Shown here: one piece after another, positions 1 to 7,843 of the stretch
Layout: each line of letters starts with the position of its first letter
Position numbering within the stretch: the stretch's first letter is position 1
Origin: CAYZXL01 sp964482435
Lineage (GTDB): Bacteria; Auribacterota; JABMQX01
Assembly (NCBI GenBank): GCA_964482435.1
Contig: CAYZXL010000109.1
Span: 1-10,263 of the forward strand
Direction of reading: 5' to 3'
DNA length: 10,263 nt
Notes under the pieces: model-generated
Told to the model about the DNA's origin: nothing
Databases searched by the model: none
What the model saw: the letters and a program-made list of their open reading frames with translations, nothing else
Position numbers and translations under genes: made by a program

Positions 1-40
1 CGCTCCTCTTCCTGCCCCCGTTGCCCTCTTTTTCGGCCAT
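1..40 (-). CDS. N-terminal fragment of an unidentified lysine-rich protein (cut by window edge)
   Basis: Reading the minus strand from the ATG at 40 gives MAEKEGNGGRKRS before the window ends. The charged, lysine- and glycine-rich start is typical of small archaeal proteins, but 13 residues do not identify a family. It would begin 33 bases after the stop of the 119-residue gene upstream, on the same strand and with no poly-T terminator between them, so the two could form one transcript. A purine-rich GGGTGGGAG lies upstream but somewhat far from the ATG. An in-frame GTG or TTG a few codons earlier is an alternative start. This is only a suggestion that a gene starts here. Confidence 0.3.
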   Translation of the reverse strand, partial: MAEKEGNGGRKRS

Positions 41-73
41 GCCCAATGGCACTCCCACCCGCAACTGCGGACT

Positions 74-433
74 TTAATAACGCCAGGGAATCCCTCCTTT
101 GTCTGGACTCAGCCGCTTCGCCTTGAGAGCCTCGGTCGCAGGCATCACGACAACTTTCGCAACCGGCTCCTCGAATTTCGCCACGATGTACGCCCGCTCG
201 CGTGCATTGCGCGCCAGGCGAACCTGCCGGCGTATCTCTCTCCGTTTCGCACCCCCGAGCAATAACGACTCACCCTCGACACTGAACAATATCCAACGGT
301 AACGTTTCGTTCGCCCGTTGCGGGAGACCAATACGTGTGGCGTCCTCGATATCTGTCTCACCAGATGTCCGTGCCGCTCGAGGTAGGCAGTCCACTCCCT
401 GCCAAAAGCATACGACGGCCCGAGTCGGTTCAT
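74..433 (-). CDS. Small Hjc / PD-(D/E)XK nuclease-like protein, possibly catalytically degenerate
   Basis: This is a 119-residue protein ending in TAA. The order of predicted elements is a helix at about 8-21 (YAFGREWTAYLERHG), strands at about 22-56, a basic helix at about 62-80 rich in R and K, a strand (AYIVAKF) and a terminal DKGGIPW motif. This outline, and the AFGREW..YLERHGH..R opening, resemble archaeal Holliday-junction-resolvase-like proteins of the restriction-endonuclease fold. The usual acidic residue before the core strand appears to be replaced (PHVLVSR), and the E-x-K position reads VEGES, without the lysine, so activity is doubtful. No good Shine-Dalgarno precedes the ATG at 433. 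The initiator cassette lies about 7.4 kb away, so no operon link is implied. The fold assignment is from memory of the family pattern; an unrelated DNA- or RNA-binding protein is possible. Confidence 0.6.
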   Translation of the reverse strand: MNRLGPSYAFGREWTAYLERHGHLVRQISRTPHVLVSRNGRTKRYRWILFSVEGESLLLGGAKRREIRRQVRLARNARERAYIVAKFEEPVAKVVVMPATEALKAKRLSPDKGGIPWRY

Positions 434-661
434 GGAGCATTGTTGGCGGGAAACTTGAAGAAGGTGCCTCTCGGACGATGCCCGGCATGCCTACCGAAGC
501 CGGCTAAGCGGGTGCGACCGCGTGCAGGCGCAGTTTCTGTCTCGCTTTTTACGCGAAAGAAAACAGATGTCAGCTGGACAGAAAGAATCGCCTGTGCTGC
601 TCCCGCCGAGGAGCGAGCAGCCGTTTGACGTGCGCAGGAAGGGCGCCGCAGGCTGTCGGCG
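434..661. other. Gene-free gap with a chain of potential hairpins
   Basis: No convincing gene lies in this 228-base stretch between two minus-strand genes. Inverted repeats occur in series. CCGGC at 482-486 pairs with GCCGG at 499-503. A two-part stem pairs 522-530 with 589-597 (9 pairs, two of them G-U when read as plus-strand RNA) and 534-541 (TTTCTGTC) with 577-584 (GACAGAAA). Inside its loop, TCGC at 542-545 pairs with GCGA at 553-556. GCTGCTC at 596-602 pairs with GAGCAGC at 615-621. CGCCG at 644-648 pairs with CGGCG at 657-661, directly after the stop codon of the giant gene. The wobble pairs favour a plus-strand RNA, but the region could equally be a 3' untranslated or termination region of the minus-strand giant gene. 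No T-tract follows any of the hairpins. Confidence 0.45.
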
Positions 662-3600
662 TCACCGCACGTGGATTACCACCCTATAGAACCTTTTGCG
701 GACGGATTCACACCCCGGCGCAAGGTCACTGTCCCCGGCTGTGCTGATGCCGTCGTCAAGAAACCTCAGTGGCCCGAGTCCACCAAGCTGCGCAGCCGAG
801 CCACCGACGGCTTTTTGCCAGTTGAGTCCATCCTGGCTCCATTCCACCTCATAGAGCCTTCCGGGAACACTTGTCCACCCAACCTCCCAATTAGGCGTTG
901 ACGAGCTCCTCACAACTATCGGAGGCTGAGTGTGACTCTGGTTATCCCTCGGATCGGTTTGCGCGGTCCACTCCCCGTAATTAGTCAGCCCGTCGCCGTC
1001 CGCGTCCTGCGAGGCGTCGTCCTGAAGCGGACTGAGGTTGTGCGTCTCTTCCCAGTTCGTGGGCATTCCGTCGCCGTCCTCATCTGCGAGCACAGTCAAC
1101 CACCCCTCGTGCAGATCCTCCCTCATCGTGCCCCAGGTCAATGCCACGTTAAGGACATAGCGGCCCGGAGCCAGGTCTTCGGTCATCGGAAGCACCAGAT
1201 TCATTTTCCGGCCGCCCTCTGCTGTCAGTGGATAGCTCCGCGACGCGATCTCACCACCACTCTCGTCCTTTATCGCTGCAACCAAGCTTCCTGTTGTTTC
1301 AACCGGAAGCAGGTTCTGTAACCGGCAGAGGAAGTTTGACGCGTGTCGTGGCACTAACTCCAGAGGACGGAACACCTGGGCCCGGAGAGGCATGACAGGA
1401 CCAAGAACCATGCCCGGTGACCCGAAAACGATGGTCTTCCCGCTCCCCGGGTCGTAAAGCTCGACGTGGCTCCCGGGAATCGAGACCACTTGGTCGGGCA
1501 GCACCCGACGGTCAACCATCAGAGCCAATTCCTCCGACGTGTGTGGTTGGACTGCCCGGTTCCAAAGAACCGAACGGCCGGATGCTTTCCCATCCACCGC
1601 TTCTACGATCTCCAGGCCGTCGGGCAGTTCCTGCGTCACACGTGCCGAAATTGGGCACGGGAATGGATTGCTGACAAGGATCTTTATCTCAAACGAAAGC
1701 GAATCCGGGTCGGCAACCACCCAAGATGCGGCCACCTCATCAGTGATAATCGGTGTCTCTTCCTCGTCAAGAGCCGTTGCCCGCAGGGGTCTGCTCTCAC
1801 GACGCTCGGGATTGAATTGCGAGTCTCGGTACACATTAACCTCGTGGACGGCCCCAGAGACACTGTAGGCCAACAAATGGTAATCAACAGGTGTTCCCTC
1901 GTCCGGTTTCAGGTCGATCTTGGTCTGGCTGTTCGGATAAGCCTTATGGTAGTAAACCCGCAAGTCTCGCTCCTCTTGTGGTATCAGGCTGACAGCATAC
2001 GTTGCTTCCCCGTTGATGCTGAACGTCTCAATTACGCGCTGAACCCTGTCGCTTTGATAGACGGAGAAAAGCCTAAACAACGTTGCCTGGTCACCAGTGT
2101 TCCGCACCTTGACTTCGGAGTAGGCCTCTTCCTCACACCAGCGGCCGTGGAAAACAGACCACTCAGGGACGTAGGAGTCCACTTCATGACCCATCGCTAT
2201 ATCGGTAACGTTCTCTATCTGACCGGCCGGGAGGCCTCCGTGTGCAGCGTCTTTCTCTATAGCGATTATTCCGGACGCTGTATTGGAGTAGATCGTGGCG
2301 GAATCCCTTAAAGCCTGATCGAGGATTCCGAATCCCACGTTGCTCATCTGCCTGTCCTCATCTATCTTTGCGGACCCGGTGTAGGCATCATACACAGCGA
2401 TTCCCACCTCCAGCGCGAGAATTGCCCATCCGGGCCCGTCCGCAAGGGCACACACCAGAGTCGGAGCACAGTGGATCAGAAGGTTTGCGAACAAGGCTAA
2501 TGCGTCCTTCTTCTCATTCTCCCTCAGGTCCGTTGCACGGTGAAGTGGCGCGCCCTGAATTTGGGTCAGCCTTGACACGAAATCATTCCCGTTTCTACGT
2601 CCCACGAGGTCTTTGATGTAGTAGTCCATCTCCTCCGGCGACAAAGCCGGCATGTTCGCCAACTTCTCTTCGGCAAGGCTTAGCACCCCTTCCTTGAAGT
2701 CCTCAATCGGTGGCGATGTGCTCTTGTCAAACAAGTCGGAGAGCGTGTGCCCAATCAGTGGCTGTGCCAGGTTTTCCACCGCAATGGACTTCGCGGTGTC
2801 GTCTACCGCTCCGTTGGTCAGGACAGTCGCGGAATAGACAATCGCACCGAGAGCAACCTTCAGGTAATCGTCTTCCCATACAATGCTCGTTCCCTTCAGG
2901 ACGGCGTCCAGTTGTTCTAACGTTTCACGTCCAAATACCTCGGCAACAGGTTTCAGACCTTTCTCCGTCCTGAATAGCCACGCCAAGCCGGGGAGCCTGA
3001 GCTTGATCGCCACTACGGCTTTCTCGACGGGGTCCTTGAGTTTGAACCCTTTGGCAACCACCCCGCATAGGTCAAGGGCCAGGCCTATCACCAGGTCCAT
3101 TTGGTCCTTGACCAGCTCTCCCGCGAATGCGTCGCCCTCGTCGGCACATCTGTCGGCCTCTTTCGAAATCTTGCCAAAACACCACTCGGCAGAGACGCTA
3201 AAGGAGGCTATCGCCTCGGCCATGACACTCTTCTCAGAGGAAACCTGAAAGGAGGTCGTGGCGACCGCAGGCAGAAGCTCAGGATCGGTCGCTTCAAATC
3301 GAACTGAATAGTCCCCGGGTGTTTGGGCTGAAAGGGAAACGCTACAGACGCCGTCTTCGCCAGTGAAACAAAGCTCATTCTTCGTTTCTGGCCCAGTGAC
3401 ACGAACCGTAACGGCGGCTTGCTGTACCGGTTTGCCTCCAAAAGTGACCTTCGCACTGAGGGTAGCGATTTCGAATAGTTTATACGGTCCTCCCGTCGGC
3501 AGGGCCTCGACATTCAGGCGCCCCTTGTACACGTTCACGGTAAGCTGACCGTAACCGGGCGCGAACGATAGCGAGGCCGGGGGCACGGCCTTCACGTCGA

Positions 3601-6600
3601 TGATGTGCCGGCACGCTTCCCAGAACTTGAACTCTTCTTCGTAGACCCCTTCAGAGACTTCCAACATCGGGCCCGTGGCATAGAAAGAACCCGGCACACT
3701 GATTGTCGAAGAGACCTGCGTCCCTTCAGGCGAGATTCCTCCGGGGTAGCCCACCTCGGCGCGAATGGTCACCACTTCTCCGACAAGAATGTCCGGATAA
3801 TTCGGGGACGTTGCAGTGACTTTGACGCTTGGAGCGCCCTCCGGCTGCCCCTTAATCTTGATTAGGACGCTGGAGCTCCCTGAATATGTCTTCCCGTCCA
3901 GGATTGCTTTGGCCGTCACCCTCAACAGGTACTCGCCCACTGGAACGAGGGGCACCGTCACCGTCGTCGAGTAAACCTTGTCCCCCGCCGCATCGTCTCC
4001 GTGCGTTCCGTCATCGTAGAAGCGGCTAATCCCGAGTGGGGCGGGACCTCCCACGTCCAAGGCCCCCACGAAAGCTGCGAGCACAGGCTCGCCGTCGTGC
4101 AAGGCCTCTGCCGAGACCACCATCTCCTGGCCGCAGAGAAACGAGGTACCGGACGCAGGCATCATCTCCACGGTTAAAGACACCGGCTCCGTGATATCGG
4201 CGTACACAACATTGTCGCCGACTGTGTCCGTAGTAGTGGTCCCGAATGAAACTGTCCCTGCAAAGTCGAGACTGTGAGTCATGCCAGCAGGAATGTTAAG
4301 GCTGTACTCTACCGTCTTCGTCTTGACCTGAGTCCCCGTTAGTGACCAGATGATGACGCCGCCTCCAACCGCCGCACCAGGAGCATCCACATCCGCCGCC
4401 ATAAGACCAGGGGGAATTTGCTCGCGGATGTACACGCTGGCTGGGACGTTGGCAGGGTTGACCCTGAAGGATAGGCTCACAGGAACGCTCGCCCCGGGCT
4501 TGTAGTTGTCAGGCAATGTCCTCACCGCGTATGCGTCGCCTGTCCCGGCAGGCAGACCGAGGGAATACTGAAGGTCCGTGAACTCGTTGCCTGCAAGGTC
4601 GGTTATCCCAACGGCAATCTCGTTCCCTCCGGCCCCTTCGTGGAACTTGAGGGTCAACGAGTTGACCCCCTTGTGCAAGGCGCTCGCACTCCCAGCGGCG
4701 CCCAGCCGGACGCTCTCAACCCCACCGTCCCAGGCATCCCTCACAACCGCAGGGGAGCCATTGTTCCAGATTCTCATCTCGTCGTCATTCCGGAAATGCC
4801 ACCGAACATCCCGCTCCTCCGGCGAGATGATATAAACGTGGTAATACTGCACGAAGTTATCCAGCGCCTCGCCTGCGTGCCCGTCATACATGAACCAACC
4901 GTCATCCTCGTGAAGAGGCGTCCAGATGGCAGGGTTTGTTGTGACCGTAACGCCCGTCCCGGTGAAGTCGTAACATTCGCCAGGACGAGGATTAACCTTA
5001 GCCTCTTCACCGAACGTCTCGAGGTAGTTGGTGTTGATGGCAAGAGGGGTGTTTTCAGCCAAAACGAGGATCCTATCCGGAGCCGTCTCCCCCATGTGGA
5101 GCATCTCCTTGAAGTATCCGGAACCAAGAGGGGAAACCAGGCCAGCAAAGTTATAAATGGTTACAACCACCTCGGCGCTGCTCGTCCCGCCGGAGGCATC
5201 GTTCACGTCGAGCCTGAACTTCAGATCTTCCGTGAAGGCCCACAACACGGGAGCAGTGAAGCCCACAACAGCGGCTTTATTCCCCGTAATTCCAACATCC
5301 GTCCCTGCGGTCTGCGTCCAAAGGTACATCAGGATGCGGGTCGTGCTCGTTGAGCCTAAGCCGTCCAGTGTGACCCCTGTCCCCTCCAGGACCCTCTGGT
5401 CAGCACCAGCAGCAGCCGTCGTGACAAGGTTCTTCACCGTGATCAGAACGTCCGGGTCGCTTTTCGTCTCCGTCCCGTCGCCAGCGGTCAGCTTGAAGAC
5501 CAGACTGGTGTCCCCTGCCACTATTGGAGCGGTGAACGTCGCAACGGCGCTCTTCAAGTTGTTGATCGTAACCGTTGGACCGCTCACCTGTTCCCACTTC
5601 CAGCTCGTGATAGACCCCCGCGTGGAGAAGGAAACGCTTCCATCAAGGACCGCGCTCCCGCCTTCCGGATACGCCGCATCAACCCCTTGAACTATGAGGG
5701 TCTGAGCGGGACGAGTCTGGTCACCATAGACCTCCAGTTCAGCAATCGAGGTGAACTGACCCGTGCCGCCGGGTGTGCCGTATATCCTTATTCCTGTCCC
5801 TCTGACCACAGGGAACGAAATGTCATACCTTGTGAAATTCTTCCTACCAGCGCGCGAATCCGTGAGGTCATAGACGGGTGTAAACTGCGCTCCGGGGATG
5901 TCAATCCAGTTACTCCAGTCCTTCGTGTACTGAACCTTGAGGCTTGTGAACCAGCCACCATCGCCAAAAATCTGCCCACTGTAATACACCATCCTTTCAA
6001 AGTAATGGGGCTGCACCCACAAGTAGCCCCAGAAATCCTCAAATTTGCCCTGCCCGTCCGAACTGGTGAAGCCGGCCGTTGTGCCACTGGTGACCAGGTC
6101 GTTGATTCCGACGGCCGCGCTCACCGTGTAGGTAACACCTTGAACCGGGGGCAGCGGCGGTCTCGTTCCCCCCAGCGATGCCGGTAAAGCAAGGTTCCGC
6201 ATCGCCTTGAACGTTATGTCAGCCGATTGGGCACCATGCTTGGAAGGATCGCTCGCGGGGTTGGGGTCAGAAAACTTGTTCTCGCCGCGAATGGCGACGG
6301 TCTCGTCCTGCCCCTCGGCCAACCCGGTGAAGTCCATGCAAAACTCGGTCGTGCTGTAAAGCCAGAAGTACGCCGTCCCGAGCTTTAAAGCGCCCCGATA
6401 GCTCTCCGCGTCAAAGACAGGATCCCATGAAACCCCGAATCCCAGTTTAGTCCCCTGGTCCAACGGATAGGCCCTCAGATTATTCGGAGGAACCTCCGGC
6501 GGGTTAACCGCTCGGACAAAATACCACACTTCGTCAGTATCGGTTCCCATTTCGCCCGTGACGGTCAGACGGAACGTCAGAGTGTAGCCAATCTGCGTCC

Positions 6601-7258
6601 CGGGAGGAGTGAATGTCGCAATAGGTTGCCTGGCATTGTTTATGATTACAGTCGGCTCAGTGCCCGTCTTAATCTGTCTCCACGCAAAGGTAATCGCTTT
6701 CTGGGAAAGTGTCCCGTCGAGAGTCGCCGTCTCGTTTCCGTAGATCCACTGGTCCGGCCCAGCGTACGCCCCGGCGGACTGAAGCTGAATGATTCGATCC
6801 GTATAGTCCTTGTCCCCTCCGCCCCAGAGGTCTTCGAAGGCTATGATGTATCCTGAGCCCTTCGTGTTTATGAACACCAGCGCGTGGTCAAAGCCATCCG
6901 CGTTTTTTCCGGTTTCAGTCCAAAACCTTCCCTCGTTTGAATCTATATAGAAACCGAATTCTTCCTCTGCGACAAACCTCGCCGTCGAACCAATAGGCGG
7001 GCTGCCGCCGAACAGCAAATATGTCTGCTCTTGACCCACGTACCAGCCCGTGGGATTCGGGAACGCGTGTTCACCATTCAAGACCAGTACGTCACATAGG
7101 CCCGGTATGAACTTCTCGATGCCAAGTTCATCGGTTGCCACATTGATGGCGTACCCATTCGCGTCGAACCAGCCCTGCAGCGTGTCAGCAAGGCCGGCAG
7201 GTGCTCTGCCCACGGAAAGGGCAATGCATACTACGAAGGATGCATATGTTCTCTTCAT
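662..7258 (-). CDS. Giant secreted modular surface protein (DUF4114-like, PKD/K319-like, discoidin-like, Ig-like, calcium-binding)
   Basis: A 2198-residue protein with a signal peptide (residues 1-24, cleavage probably after GLA), so exported. Visible modules in order: DUF4114-like at 75-160 (FEDLWGGGDKDYTDR); PKD/K319-like at 163-252, 520-610 and 613-704 (LDG...W.Q..G..V.I......ATFTAP); fibronectin-III-like at 258-350; F5/8-discoidin-like at 375-512; a PA14-like region at 713-900 (HFRNDDEMRIWNN); DUF11-like at 905-1015; Ig-like at 1025-1340, including YDDGTHGDDAAGDKVYS; a mainly helical segment at 1340-1660; further beta domains at 1695-2057; two EF-hand-like loops (DEDGDG at 2059-2064, DADGDG at 2085-2090); and a C-terminal module ending RFYRV near 2189-2193. 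There is no C-terminal membrane segment and no recognisable sorting tag. Adhesion or polysaccharide binding is the likely role; no catalytic motif was seen. The start is supported by AAGGA at 7269-7273, 10 bases before the ATG, and by the signal peptide. AGA/AGG make up 11 of the first 18 arginine codons read, similar to the initiator gene. The C-terminal style is bacterial, which suggests transfer. Confidence 0.9.
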   Translation of the reverse strand: MKRTYASFVVCIALSVGRAPAGLADTLQGWFDANGYAINVATDELGIEKFIPGLCDVLVLNGEHAFPNPTGWYVGQEQTYLLFGGSPPIGSTARFVAEEEFGFYIDSNEGRFWTETGKNADGFDHALVFINTKGSGYIIAFEDLWGGGDKDYTDRIIQLQSAGAYAGPDQWIYGNETATLDGTLSQKAITFAWRQIKTGTEPTVIINNARQPIATFTPPGTQIGYTLTFRLTVTGEMGTDTDEVWYFVRAVNPPEVPPNNLRAYPLDQGTKLGFGVSWDPVFDAESYRGALKLGTAYFWLYSTTEFCMDFTGLAEGQDETVAIRGENKFSDPNPASDPSKHGAQSADITFKAMRNLALPASLGGTRPPLPPVQGVTYTVSAAVGINDLVTSGTTAGFTSSDGQGKFEDFWGYLWVQPHYFERMVYYSGQIFGDGGWFTSLKVQYTKDWSNWIDIPGAQFTPVYDLTDSRAGRKNFTRYDISFPVVRGTGIRIYGTPGGTGQFTSIAELEVYGDQTRPAQTLIVQGVDAAYPEGGSAVLDGSVSFSTRGSITSWKWEQVSGPTVTINNLKSAVATFTAPIVAGDTSLVFKLTAGDGTETKSDPDVLITVKNLVTTAAAGADQRVLEGTGVTLDGLGSTSTTRILMYLWTQTAGTDVGITGNKAAVVGFTAPVLWAFTEDLKFRLDVNDASGGTSSAEVVVTIYNFAGLVSPLGSGYFKEMLHMGETAPDRILVLAENTPLAINTNYLETFGEEAKVNPRPGECYDFTGTGVTVTTNPAIWTPLHEDDGWFMYDGHAGEALDNFVQYYHVYIISPEERDVRWHFRNDDEMRIWNNGSPAVVRDAWDGGVESVRLGAAGSASALHKGVNSLTLKFHEGAGGNEIAVGITDLAGNEFTDLQYSLGLPAGTGDAYAVRTLPDNYKPGASVPVSLSFRVNPANVPASVYIREQIPPGLMAADVDAPGAAVGGGVIIWSLTGTQVKTKTVEYSLNIPAGMTHSLDFAGTVSFGTTTTDTVGDNVVYADITEPVSLTVEMMPASGTSFLCGQEMVVSAEALHDGEPVLAAFVGALDVGGPAPLGISRFYDDGTHGDDAAGDKVYSTTVTVPLVPVGEYLLRVTAKAILDGKTYSGSSSVLIKIKGQPEGAPSVKVTATSPNYPDILVGEVVTIRAEVGYPGGISPEGTQVSSTISVPGSFYATGPMLEVSEGVYEEEFKFWEACRHIIDVKAVPPASLSFAPGYGQLTVNVYKGRLNVEALPTGGPYKLFEIATLSAKVTFGGKPVQQAAVTVRVTGPETKNELCFTGEDGVCSVSLSAQTPGDYSVRFEATDPELLPAVATTSFQVSSEKSVMAEAIASFSVSAEWCFGKISKEADRCADEGDAFAGELVKDQMDLVIGLALDLCGVVAKGFKLKDPVEKAVVAIKLRLPGLAWLFRTEKGLKPVAEVFGRETLEQLDAVLKGTSIVWEDDYLKVALGAIVYSATVLTNGAVDDTAKSIAVENLAQPLIGHTLSDLFDKSTSPPIEDFKEGVLSLAEEKLANMPALSPEEMDYYIKDLVGRRNGNDFVSRLTQIQGAPLHRATDLRENEKKDALALFANLLIHCAPTLVCALADGPGWAILALEVGIAVYDAYTGSAKIDEDRQMSNVGFGILDQALRDSATIYSNTASGIIAIEKDAAHGGLPAGQIENVTDIAMGHEVDSYVPEWSVFHGRWCEEEAYSEVKVRNTGDQATLFRLFSVYQSDRVQRVIETFSINGEATYAVSLIPQEERDLRVYYHKAYPNSQTKIDLKPDEGTPVDYHLLAYSVSGAVHEVNVYRDSQFNPERRESRPLRATALDEEETPIITDEVAASWVVADPDSLSFEIKILVSNPFPCPISARVTQELPDGLEIVEAVDGKASGRSVLWNRAVQPHTSEELALMVDRRVLPDQVVSIPGSHVELYDPGSGKTIVFGSPGMVLGPVMPLRAQVFRPLELVPRHASNFLCRLQNLLPVETTGSLVAAIKDESGGEIASRSYPLTAEGGRKMNLVLPMTEDLAPGRYVLNVALTWGTMREDLHEGWLTVLADEDGDGMPTNWEETHNLSPLQDDASQDADGDGLTNYGEWTAQTDPRDNQSHTQPPIVVRSSSTPNWEVGWTSVPGRLYEVEWSQDGLNWQKAVGGSAAQLGGLGPLRFLDDGISTAGDSDLAPGCESVRKRFYRVVIHVR

Positions 7259-7482
7259 TTTTCACATGTCCTTCGAGAAGTGATACTCGGTTCGCGTTTA
7301 GAGCCCCTATCGACCACATGATTTTCCCCTCGTCGGTGAACCCCCCATGCCTCTTCGAACTCCGCGCATCCGCCCTCTCCGAGCCCGGTCCCAGCTTGGG
7401 TCAACACCGAGAATGAACGCAGGGGGGACAACAGGACCATTCTGAGAGCCAACTCAACTGCCGGATGGACCTTCTCGCTCAT
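7255..7482 (-). CDS. Doubtful 75-residue ORF overlapping the giant gene by ATGA
   Basis: This minus-strand frame starts MSEKVHPAVELALRMVLLSP and ends in a TGA whose first two bases are the last two of the giant gene's ATG, so translational coupling would be possible. A GGGTG purine stretch lies about six bases before the ATG, and a promoter-like pair of hexamers lies further upstream. Against it, the C-terminal half is basic and low in hydrophobic residues, as expected from random GC-rich sequence, and I recognise no family. It may simply be leader sequence of the giant gene. Confidence 0.18.
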   Translation of the reverse strand: MSEKVHPAVELALRMVLLSPLRSFSVLTQAGTGLGEGGCAEFEEAWGVHRRGENHVVDRGSKREPSITSRRTCEK

Positions 7483-7751
7483 CGTTACACCCGCATTACC
7501 GCTTGGTTCTTCTCGCGCACAACGCACATTTAATGCCCATGCGCCTCAGGATGTCAAGCTCCTTTTTCGGTTTCCGAGGGCTTCCCAAAACTGCCCATTC
7601 GCGCAACAAGCACATTGGAAATCAACACGGTAGGAGCCTTGCACACGCCCGATCGTGATGGGGCTCAAGGAGATTCCACCCGCACAACACCTCAAGCCAG
7701 GTTTCCGTTCCACAGATTCTGTGACCTATTGGGCTGGCGACCCAGACACAC
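7259..7751. other. Intergenic region between the giant gene and the initiator
   Basis: Apart from the doubtful ORF and promoter listed separately, I see no gene here on either strand. The region contains a perfect 13-base palindrome, CACAGATTCTGTG (7711-7723). Two TTCCAC stretches nearby (about 7675 and 7708) only weakly resemble archaeal origin recognition boxes. No copy of the 22-bp repeat found at 9582 onward is present, so the candidate origin is on the other side of the initiator gene. Confidence 0.5.
7528..7557 (-). promoter_or_regulatory. Candidate promoter for the giant surface-protein gene
   Basis: On the minus strand, TTGACA (7552-7557) is followed after 18 bases by TTAAAT (7528-7533). 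This matches a bacterial sigma-70 arrangement (perfect -35, four of six at -10). The same CATTAAATG could instead be a weak archaeal TATA box, giving a transcript starting near 7500. Either way the leader to the ATG at 7258 would be about 240-260 bases. Only one of these readings can apply in a given host, and the match may be chance. Confidence 0.3.
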
Positions 7752-7773
7752 CGAAAGCTTTATAAATCTTTCG
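7752..7773 (+). promoter_or_regulatory. Archaeal BRE/TATA promoter of the initiator gene, nearly palindromic
   Basis: TTTATAAA at 7759-7766 is a consensus archaeal TATA box, preceded by the purine-rich GAAAG (7753-7757) expected of a BRE. The predicted transcript start is about 7788-7792, giving a leader of about 55 bases before the initiator start codon. The 22 bases from CGAAAG to CTTTCG form an inverted repeat centred on the TATA box with a single mismatched pair (7758 and 7767). The element could therefore be read by TBP/TFB in both directions or serve as a dyad operator for a dimeric repressor. Confidence 0.8.
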
Positions 7774-7832
7774 CACAAATACTACTCTCAGGTGGCGACA
7801 AGCTGCTTGGTCAGACCGGCATTCGCTGCCGC

Positions 7833-7839
7833 AGGTGAT
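7833..7839 (+). promoter_or_regulatory. Shine-Dalgarno AGGTGAT that decides the initiator start
   Basis: Seven bases complementary to the archaeal 16S rRNA 3' end (AUCACCU) lie four bases before ATG 7844 and seven before ATG 7847. The in-frame GTG at 7835 is inside this sequence and is therefore unlikely to be the real start. Confidence 0.75.
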
Positions 7840-7843
7840 TCAC

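Noticed and set aside
1466..2311. 281-codon open frame on the plus strand
   Set aside because: It is antisense to the giant gene, whose frame shows a continuous, domain-structured protein. The antisense product has no recognisable pattern and arises from GC-rich codon use.
4640..5353. 237-codon open frame on the plus strand
   Set aside because: Antisense to PKD-like and PA14-like domains of the giant protein; composition looks random and no ribosome-binding site was seen.
7671..7723. Second candidate origin: two TTCCAC stretches and the 13-base palindrome CACAGATTCTGTG upstream of the initiator
   Set aside because: The TTCCAC stretches lack the paired TGGAAAC arm and G-string of ORB elements and share nothing with the 22-bp repeats. 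The palindrome is short enough to be chance.
7260..7750. Assembly chimera joining bacterial and archaeal DNA
   Set aside because: Not excluded, but arginine codon use (about half AGA/AGG) is similar on both sides and there is no abrupt compositional break visible by eye; read mapping would decide.
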